A DNA stretch of 64,000 nucleotides from positions 1,798,788-1,862,787 of the forward strand of contig NZ_KK073875.1 of assembly GCF_000585395.1 (NCBI RefSeq), written 5' to 3'. A program made the position numbers and the translations under genes. The notes below the pieces were generated by a model. That model saw nothing but the letters and a program-made list of their open reading frames with translations, did no database searches and was not told where the DNA came from. Origin of the DNA: Saccharibacillus sacchari DSM 19268. GTDB lineage: Bacteria; Bacillota; Bacilli; Paenibacillales; Paenibacillaceae. Below are positions 57,943 through 64,000 of the stretch, in pieces. Position 1 is the first letter of the stretch, and the number at the start of each line of letters is the position of its first letter.

Positions 57943-58434
57943 CTAGTTACTTTGATTCGGGCCTTCAGAGGCTAAGCCTAAACGCTTCCGATAATCGGCA
58001 ATGCTGCCTCTGTTGATGGATCGATAGGCATGGATGTCGGTCGTTCCGTCGTCTTCCCAATTGCAAAAGGAGCAAATGTCATAGCCCGTGCCTTGGAGGG
58101 GATCAAAGCGTTCGGTTAGAGTATGGAATCCGCAGCACGGACATGGGAGCAGCGGTTCGTACAACACTTGTCCGATCTCCAGCCAAACATCCGGCCTGTC
58201 CTCCAAGTCAGAAACGCGAAACTGCTGTCGAGGAAGATCGGCAGACGACCAGAGATCGATCGCGCCGCAGCGTGCTCCGTCGAATAAATTCAGCACTTCC
58301 CGGTAATCGCCTGCTTCGAATGTCGCGTGCTTTTCTAACGCAGCGGCATCCGCTATTTTTCCGATTACGATGTGTTCCGGAGATTTTAGCAATTCGGTTC
58401 TGAGTTTCTCGATGATTGGATTGAGTTCATGCAT
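57943..58434 (-). CDS. CPCC family cysteine-rich protein
   Basis: 163 residues. The C-terminal half contains LLPCPCCGFHTLTE and YDICSFCNWEDDG, the two Cys clusters of the CPCC family (a probable zinc site), followed by NRGSIADYRKRLGL. These domains are often found among immunity genes of polymorphic toxins. The N-terminal half (to about 85) is unrelated to anything I recognise. Single ATG start, no overlap with neighbours. Confidence 0.8.
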   Translation of the reverse strand: MHELNPIIEKLRTELLKSPEHIVIGKIADAAALEKHATFEAGDYREVLNLFDGARCGAIDLWSSADLPRQQFRVSDLEDRPDVWLEIGQVLYEPLLPCPCCGFHTLTERFDPLQGTGYDICSFCNWEDDGTTDIHAYRSINRGSIADYRKRLGLASEGPNQSN

Positions 58435-58446
58435 TTGGGCTCTCCC

Positions 58447-59574
58447 TTATAAATGCTTATTCGCGGTAGCATTCGGTCGGCTTACATTCAAGACATCCGA
58501 TACTCCTTCTTCGCGCAGGATATCGATCAGGTATTGCGCTCCGTGTTTAAGAGCAAGATTGCGTTCTTCTTCATAGATCGGGATTAACGTGTAAAATTGT
58601 ACGTTTTTCCCGTTGGTATGGAGCGGGCGCAAGCCTTCCTTTTGAGGCGAGACCAATAAGATACTGGAGAGCTGAGTATTAGAAGCAAAAGGCCGCGGCG
58701 GCTCTCCGTTAGGCAGAATCGTCCCCTCCTCCACCCATCCGTCGTAAAGGTGGGGAATATGTGCGACCTGCCGCAGCCAGCTAAGAGGCCACTGCTGATT
58801 GAGCGTCTAGGTCGAAGGAAGCTTGAGCACCAACTCCGCGTATTTGTACCTGCCTTCCTCGTTCGAATAATCCATCGGCTGATCGCTCATGCCCGTTGTT
58901 GCCAATGTGATAAAAGAGTTGTGCGGCGAAGGAGGAATCACATGAATGCAAATCGCTACGCGGCTTCCGGGAAGTATTTCGTTGAGCGTCGTTTCGGCGG
59001 GTCCAAAGTGAGTCGTAATATGCTCCAACACATTGTCATTCTTCTCGTGCCGATGTTTTGTCCCGAGGTCCGGTTCTGCGGTTCGATTTTGCAGCATCTC
59101 GACGATCCGGGTTTGACCGAATTCTTTCGCGAAGTTCAAGGCATCCATATCGTTCATGGATTCGCCGTTATATTTGACCTCGGTATCGATGCCGGAGTCG
59201 ATTAATACTTTCGCGACATCGAAATGGCCGTTACTGATCGCGCCGAACAAAGGATTTCTTACAGGCGAACTGACGTCCAGCTCGGCTCCGCAAGACAACA
59301 AGTACTTAACGATCTCCGCCTGCCCCGCAGAAGCCGCCTTATTCAATGCTCCTCCGCCGTAAACGCCTCCGAGTCTGTTCACGTCCGCGCCGAGTTCGAT
59401 CAGTTTTCGGACGATCGCCAGTTCTCCTTTGGAAGCGGCGACATGAAGCCAGGTTCCGAAAGGGGTTTGCATGTTCAAGCGTTCGGTATCCGAACCTATT
59501 AATTCCGTTACTTTTTCAACGTCGCTCGCTTTGATCGCCGAACGAATGTCTTTTTGTACTTGAAGGTCGTTCAT
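58447..59574 (-). pseudogene. Ankyrin-repeat/Suppressor-of-fused (SUFU) gene with an in-frame TAG
   Basis: One reading frame of 376 codons carries about four ankyrin repeats (GTWLHVAASKGELAIVRKLIELGADVN and following, in parts) and then a SUFU domain. A TAG at 58807-58809, within the SUFU domain just after VLKLPST, interrupts it. The frame resumes at once with NQQWPLSWLRQVAHIPHLYD and continues as typical SUFU sequence to 58447 (YTLIPIYEEERNLALKHG, VLNVSRPNA). SUFU proteins are common immunity proteins of toxin systems. ATG 59574 has GGAGG 10 nt upstream. Either a nonsense mutation, a sequencing error or stop read-through; a truncated 254-residue protein is the minimum product. Confidence 0.75.
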
Positions 59575-59591
59575 GTTGTGTAAGCCTCCGA

Positions 59592-60040
59592 TCAACGACT
59601 GATTTGCCTTAAGCCTACTTCCATAAGAAAAGCGTACAGATTGCGATACTTGGTTGAGTTAACCTGCTCGGTCTCATGATCATATTCATATATGCGTTCA
59701 CTCAGCAGTCCGTTTCAATCATATAACCGTAATAATCGCCAGCATGATTGTCTGAGAAGGCGATAAACCCTTGCGTGCGCCATAAATTTAATATTTGGTT
59801 TTGCCTGATGATATTCCATTCACTATGAGCTGCAACTGAGTAGACCACCGTAAATGCAAAATATCCGCCGCCAAAAAGCTTCACGAACTGTTGATATTCT
59901 TCCGGTAAACTTACGTCTAATTGCTTCTCAACACTCGCGATATCAGCTTTAGTTCCCGGCGGGTCTGCTTGCAGTTCAAACCATAGCGGGTTAGAGGTTT
60001 TCAGTTGATTAATCTGTTGAATGAACTCACTGTATATCAA
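59592..60040 (-). pseudogene. SMI1/KNR4 (SUKH) immunity gene with a frameshift
   Basis: The first 112 codons encode a SUKH domain (DVSLPEEYQQFVKLFGGGYFAF, cited in parts, and IAFSDNHAGDYYGYMIE) and then stop early at about 59702. In the next frame the expected SUKH C-terminus follows directly (RIYEYDHETEQVNSTKYRN, LYAFLMEVGLRQ) to a stop at 59592. Loss of one A in GAAAACGG would explain it. SUKH proteins are immunity proteins for nuclease toxins, so this gene has probably decayed with its toxin. Confidence 0.75.
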
Positions 60041-60104
60041 CGTTCTGCTCCTTTTCTCCGGGTTCAGGAATTGATTTCAAAGTGCCGCCGATCAACGGAT
60101 GCGT

Positions 60105-60371
60105 TCATGACTCCTGCTCATAAACAGCAAATCTTTTCCCATCCACCACAATCGCAGTATCCTCAGGCACATGAAATCTTTTCAGAATCGTTCGAATCTC
60201 TGCAACTAAACTGGGATCGTCTTCGAAAACCTCGATGTCTACGTTAAACCCAGTGCTTCCTACGCCTCCGCCCGACACTTCTCCTCTATCTTGCAGCATC
60301 GCATCCAGCGCATCTTCGATTTCGTCTTTTGATACCGCCGATCCGCCGCCGACATAAATGAAAATATCCAT
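60105..60371 (-). CDS. Small hypothetical protein
   Basis: 88 residues, MDIFIYVGGGSAVSKDEIED onwards, with a Gly/Ser-rich middle and a beta-alpha pattern. I do not recognise a family. It lies 7 nt after the HEAT-like gene, within the immunity-type run, and is likely co-transcribed with it. Confidence 0.65.
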   Translation of the reverse strand: MDIFIYVGGGSAVSKDEIEDALDAMLQDRGEVSGGGVGSTGFNVDIEVFEDDPSLVAEIRTILKRFHVPEDTAIVVDGKRFAVYEQES

Positions 60372-60378
60372 GCTGCAT

Positions 60379-60798
60379 CTACACTCCTAAAATCTCTTTA
60401 ACCCCGTATTCAGCCGATTCGCGAATGTAAAGGTCAGGATGGTTTAAGTATCTTTTGATTATCGGCAAATAGTTAATTTCGTAAGTGAAACTTAGGATGT
60501 CGATCGTTCTGCCTAAACACTCTTCAGGAATACGATCTATGTTTTGGCTCAGTCGTGTAAAATCGATTGCCGTAATGTCCTGAAATACAGCCGCCTTTGC
60601 CAAACTTTCAAAAATCTCGATCTTCACTGCCATATCCGACTCGGTCAATGCAGCATTCAGTAGTACATCGATTAGCAGCTCAAAAGATTCGATGTTTTTA
60701 TCAAACGAGTCGAATTGATCTTTTAAATATTCGAGAGCGTTCAGCTTTTCTGTTGTCGATCCGCTCGTGAGGGTAGACTTTAAGTAGGCGGCATTCAA
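60379..60798 (-). CDS. HEAT/ARM-like helical protein, probable immunity protein
   Basis: 139 residues, almost wholly helical. It ends LPIIKRYLNHPDLYIRESAEYGVKEIL (cited in parts), the classical end of HEAT-type immunity proteins found next to Rhs and other polymorphic toxins. It follows the orphan Rhs C-terminal module by about 55 nt and is the likely cognate immunity protein. Confidence 0.65.
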   Translation of the reverse strand: MNAAYLKSTLTSGSTTEKLNALEYLKDQFDSFDKNIESFELLIDVLLNAALTESDMAVKIEIFESLAKAAVFQDITAIDFTRLSQNIDRIPEECLGRTIDILSFTYEINYLPIIKRYLNHPDLYIRESAEYGVKEILGV

Positions 60799-60853
60799 AA
60801 TTCACACCTCCATGATTTTATTCATGCCACACCGTCCGCCTCTTCAAGACCAT

Positions 60854-61933
60854 TTATGCATGATCAACCCGATCCCATAGATTATCTGTATATTCATAAG
60901 TCCATAAGTCTGCGTAAAGGCCCGACTTTTCGATCTTATATATAAGCGCTTCTTCTTTTTTCTCGCTTCCTATATCCATGTATACATCGTACGTACAATT
61001 CACGAAAAAGCTTTGCCCGTTTCTCAACTGTGAGGATATATCTTCTCGAAGCGAAAGGCGGATCGCATGCTCGACATCCCTGCCGGATAGAACCGTATCT
61101 TCTTTTAACATACGAGCAAATTTCGTTCTCATAGGGTCCCACTTAGGAAGATCTCTAACCAGTTGTCCAAACCCTTCGCTTGGTAGACCAAAATCACTCT
61201 TCCAAGGGTCAACATTCTTAGCAAACCGACTTCCTGCCTCTATAGCTTCAACAGTTAATTTTTTCCCTAGTATCTTACCGAACGGAATCACGCTCGCCAC
61301 CGTTCCAACTCCAGTCGCCACGCGATCCGTCACCGACATCTGCTGGCCGGTGATCAGATCCACCCCGCTGAACACTTCCTGAATCCCTTTGATCGTTCCG
61401 ACGAATGGAGTAGCATCCGCGACGAAGCTCAACCCCGTCTGCCACCACGTCGCTCCATCCGCACTGAGTCCAAATGGATCGATAAACGATACCGGATTGC
61501 CATTAACGTACGCATACCGGTTCATCGTCAATCCGTTGCCGATGCTTCCGCTCAACACATCCCGATTCACAAACCGCTTAATCTCCGGATTGTAATAACG
61601 GGCACGCATCTGGTACAGACCGTTGGTATCTGTCTGTACCCCGTCGCGTCCATTGTACTGGAACGGCTGCGTGCTTGCACCTTCGTGGCTCAAGCGTTCG
61701 CCGTACGTATTATACGTGTACGTATCGGTCACTTGCCCTTGCTCGTCGGTCAGAGCGACCGTGCTGCCGCGTAGATCGTAGTGATACGTCTGGTAGCTGC
61801 CTGCTGCATCTTCGCGTCCGATCAGACCCAAGCCGTATACGTACCACGCTTGCGGCGTTCCGGCTGCGTCGGTTTCCATCAGGACTTGCGACATCACGGC
61901 GTGCGGGTTGATTTCTTTATTTTGATTCACCAT
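60854..61933 (-). CDS. Orphan Rhs C-terminal module with toxin tip
   Basis: 359 codons. Residues about 13-165 are Rhs core (YHYDLRGSTVALTDEQGQV, TYNTYGERL, RARYYNPEIKRFVNRDVL, AYVNGNPVSFIDPFGLS), then a pre-toxin linker (GIQEVFSGVDLITGQQMSVTD) and a unique C-terminal domain of about 130 residues (from LTVEAIEAG to the end) with no motif I can name. The N-terminal 10 residues (MVNQNKEIN) are not Rhs and have no ribosome site, so this is a displaced cassette of the kind used to swap toxin tips by recombination. It may be silent. Confidence 0.7.
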   Translation of the reverse strand: MVNQNKEINPHAVMSQVLMETDAAGTPQAWYVYGLGLIGREDAAGSYQTYHYDLRGSTVALTDEQGQVTDTYTYNTYGERLSHEGASTQPFQYNGRDGVQTDTNGLYQMRARYYNPEIKRFVNRDVLSGSIGNGLTMNRYAYVNGNPVSFIDPFGLSADGATWWQTGLSFVADATPFVGTIKGIQEVFSGVDLITGQQMSVTDRVATGVGTVASVIPFGKILGKKLTVEAIEAGSRFAKNVDPWKSDFGLPSEGFGQLVRDLPKWDPMRTKFARMLKEDTVLSGRDVEHAIRLSLREDISSQLRNGQSFFVNCTYDVYMDIGSEKKEEALIYKIEKSGLYADLWTYEYTDNLWDRVDHA

Positions 61934-61948
61934 TTTATTGGTTAAATA

Positions 61949-61994
61949 TTCAAAAAGAACCTTGAGGACAGATATCCATCAAGGTTCTTTTTAC
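61949..61994. terminator. Bidirectional terminator between the Rhs tip and the next immunity gene
   Basis: AAAAAGAACCTTGA and TCAAGGTTCTTTTT pair around a 13-nt loop. Confidence 0.85.
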
Positions 61995-62015
61995 GATCAA
62001 TATCATAGCTTAAAA

Positions 62016-62372
62016 TTAATGCAACCGATATCGTTCTCTAATGCTAGTTAAATTAAGATCTATCTTGCTACGATCATCTGGAAAGGTGTCTAGGTAATTT
62101 TCACAGGCCTTATTAAGATAGTAATAAAACATTTCATAATTTAAGATTACTTCTTCATCAATTAAAGAAAACCTAACACCATCAAATTTTTCTTCACACT
62201 CTTCAATATCATCAGGAAATGAACAATCTACGTCATTTATACCCGTACCAATACCTGCTGACATTTGTTCAATCACTTCCACAAAATCTGAATTGGAAAT
62301 AGCATTAAAAAAAACAATCGCCGGAAGATGAAGCGGGTTTAAAAGATCTTCACTACTCAACTTGGTTCGCAT
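62016..62372 (-). CDS. Acidic small protein, probable nuclease-toxin immunity protein
   Basis: 118 acidic residues (VDCSFPDDIEECEEKFDGVR, in parts; NKACENYLDTFPDD) starting 18 nt after the toxin tail at 62390. Size, acidity and position directly downstream of a nuclease-like tip fit a CdiI-type immunity protein. No diagnostic motif. A terminator follows. Confidence 0.6.
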   Translation of the reverse strand: MRTKLSSEDLLNPLHLPAIVFFNAISNSDFVEVIEQMSAGIGTGINDVDCSFPDDIEECEEKFDGVRFSLIDEEVILNYEMFYYYLNKACENYLDTFPDDRSKIDLNLTSIRERYRLH

Positions 62373-62389
62373 GAATAAAAATTCCTCTC

Positions 62390-63620
62390 TTAAAATTCTG
62401 GGAAGAAAGATACTACGTTACCGTCTGAATCAGCATATCCCATCCACTTGATGCCTTTACTATCGTAACCTTCCCACTCTCTTCCCAGCTTTCCTTTGGA
62501 AATAGCACTATTCACTGCTTCTTTACCAAACTTAATATAATCAGCATCAGAAATGACTTTAGGATCGTAGATAGTTTTAATATATTTCTTTGCTCTCCAT
62601 CCAATAACTTCTCCTGTTTTTCCATCCAAAGAAGGTATCTGATATGTGACTTTTTCAATCCCTAGCATTGATGGATGCTTCTCAATATTTAAGGTATTAA
62701 CATTGTTTTTGTAGAATTCTTCTCTATTATGCGCGCCACCAATACCTCTACTTCTAGGCACTTCAGGATCAAAGTACTTTAAGTGATTTGCTAATTTCAC
62801 ATCACAAGCATCAGTATTCGTATTATGCACCCAGATCCCCAGGTCGCTCACGAAGTACGTATGGAACTCATCCACCGTCATGTTGTACACGCGGGCGCTA
62901 CGCTGCTCCAGCTCGATCTGCTCGATCTCAAGCTTTGTGCCATCCGCTTGCGTCAGCTTGTCTCCGACCTTGAGATCTTTGACGTACGTCCATCCTTTTC
63001 CTTCGACCCAGAACGGATGGTTATACGTCGATTCGATCTCTTAGCCCCCCACATGGATCGTGTAGATTTCGTCCGCGATGTGATTGAAGGTCGCCGTAAC
63101 GGTCTTGTAGCCTTCTTCTCCGGTCACGTCGTCTTTGGACAGCACCTGATCGCCGATTTGGATATCTTCGATGTTTTTATCGCCTTGGTCGGTCTTTACT
63201 TGCGTCCCGGCCGTAAAGCAGTTACAGTCGGGAAGCTTTGCTTTCTTTGTTTAACTTCCCGATCAACCAGGCCCCACCGTCGATACTTTCCTTCGTCAGG
63301 TACTTCCCGATATGCTTACCAAACGGAATCACACTCGCGACCGTTCCGACTCCGTTCGCGACGTGATCCGTTACCGATAACTATTGACCCGTAATCAGAT
63401 CCACACCGGTAAAGACTTCTTGAATTCCTTTCAACGTACCGACGAACGGTAAGGCGTCTACACCGAAGCTGATCCCCGTCTGCCACCACGTCGCTCCATC
63501 CGCACTGAGTCCGAACGGATCAATGAACGATACCGGATTGCCGTTGACATACGCATACCGGTTCATCGTCAATCCGTTGCCAATGCTACCGCTCAATACG
63601 TCCCGGTTTACGAACTACTT
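62390..63620 (-). pseudogene. Broken Rhs core with Hint domain and nuclease-like toxin tail
   Basis: From 63620 the minus strand reads Rhs core (FVNRDVLSGSIGNGLT, SFIDPFGLSADGATW), a pre-toxin linker, a Hint domain (NCFTAGTQVKTDQGDK, FNHIADEIYTIHVGG, YNHPFWVEGKGW, YNMTVDEFHTYFVSDLGIWV) and a nuclease-like tip (RSRGIGGAHNREEFYKNN, the likely catalytic His region). Lesions: TAG at 63615-63617, TAG at 63381-63383 (CAG in the related module), at least one frameshift before the Hint domain, and TAA at 63041-63043 inside the Hint domain. The last open stretch (62390-62890) still encodes the intact tip beginning MYNMTVDEF. Confidence 0.7.
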
Positions 63621-63695
63621 GATAGTGAACTTCCCGACTGCGTTATGTGTGTCAAGAAGATCCATAAAGATTATAAGGTACGAAAGTATAAAAAT

Positions 63696-63731
63696 GGGTT
63701 GATTATGGTAATACGTAACCACAACCAACCC
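63696..63731. terminator. Hairpin upstream of the broken Rhs gene
   Basis: GGGTTGATTATGGT and ACCACAACCAACCC pair with two wobbles; on the minus strand it is followed by ATTTTTATAC. It probably terminates the gene at 63830. The surrounding 63630-63830 stretch is AT-rich and shows no Rhs sequence. Confidence 0.55.
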
Positions 63732-63829
63732 ACTTAGTACAACAATATAAGAGTATAAGAATATCAAATTCGCACAAAACTCAAATATTTAAAGAGCGTT
63801 ATTCAAGTTCAACACTTTCCAAAATGAAA

Positions 63830-64000
63830 TTATGAATCACTTACTTGGTGCTCGTAAATTAATAGTATCTCTTCTTTGAAATCTTCATACATTAAAAATG
63901 ATTCTTTCAATATCATTTTTAAGTCTTCGTAGTTACGAAAAATGGGATATTTGATATTTTGATCACTGTCACCCATCAATGTTTTTAATAAGATCCAAGG
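63830..64000 (-). CDS. C-terminal fragment of an unknown acidic protein (cut by window edge)
   Basis: 56 codons open to the window edge, ending ILLIYEHQVSDS at a TAA (63830-63832). The visible part is helical and acidic (NYEDLKMILKESFLMYEDF). Its AT-rich composition resembles the other immunity-type genes here. Too little is present to assign a family. Confidence 0.5.
   Translation of the reverse strand, partial: PWILLKTLMGDSDQNIKYPIFRNYEDLKMILKESFLMYEDFKEEILLIYEHQVSDS

Overview
The window looks like chromosomal DNA of a Gram-positive Paenibacillaceae member; Saccharibacillus or Paenibacillus is my best guess. The reasons are a moderately high GC content, strong AAGGAGG ribosome-binding sites with many TTG and GTG starts, sigma-A promoters, a fused Gln-type SBP-permease, a mtlR-mtlA-mtlD locus, GH65 and GH13 enzymes, a carboxyspermidine pathway, and a ComQXPA quorum-sensing locus. 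I see no rRNA, tRNA or CRISPR array.

Positions 1-21,100 are the highlight. A complete comQ-comX-comP-comA pheromone system (1471-5822, minus) lies beside a large minus-strand RiPP operon (5993-17357). The operon encodes ten tiny Gly/Val-rich precursor peptides that all end in Thr, a class III aminotransferase, an SDR dehydrogenase, a SAM methyltransferase, a PqqD-like/M50 protease, a YcaO cyclodehydratase with its Ocin-ThiF-like partner, a SagB-like oxidoreductase, and an 800-residue SPASM-type protein without a usable radical-SAM motif. Invariant C-terminal Thr plus dehydrogenase, aminotransferase, methyltransferase and intramembrane protease is the signature of daptides. The YcaO/F/SagB set is the signature of azol(in)e peptides. 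Two paralogous ABC exporters flank the whole region, and a second M50 protease sits with one of them. Three promoters (before comX, before the first exporter and before the RiPP operon) share a TTGYGGGAA box exactly 50 nt from the -10, a conserved start region and upstream ComA-like TTGCGG/CCGCAA repeats. The simplest reading is a ComX/ComA-controlled hybrid daptide/azole system with its own exporters.

21,100-55,600 is mostly core metabolism and signalling. It holds an OmpR-type two-component system, a zinc-ribbon membrane protein, a GH13 glucan hydrolase, two GNATs, a kinase-like protein, a glutamine-type ABC transporter, an Old Yellow Enzyme, a GGDEF cyclase, a GH65 maltose phosphorylase-like enzyme and a nuclease-like/wHTH protein. 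It also holds the mannitol operon, a metallophosphoesterase, a sugar-type ABC importer operon with an LLM monooxygenase and a divergent AraC regulator, and carboxynorspermidine dehydrogenase/decarboxylase. Four intergenic regions carry modular arrays with the same geometry: four 22-25 bp palindromic units spaced about 50/60-71/50 bp. The unit sequence differs between regions.

55,600-64,000 is an accessory island: a large nested inverted repeat, a CrtO-like acyltransferase, then a minus-strand graveyard of polymorphic-toxin parts. These include an orphan Rhs C-terminal module, a Hint-nuclease tail behind a broken Rhs core, and immunity-type genes. Of the last, an ankyrin/SUFU gene is interrupted by an in-frame TAG and a SUKH gene is frameshifted.
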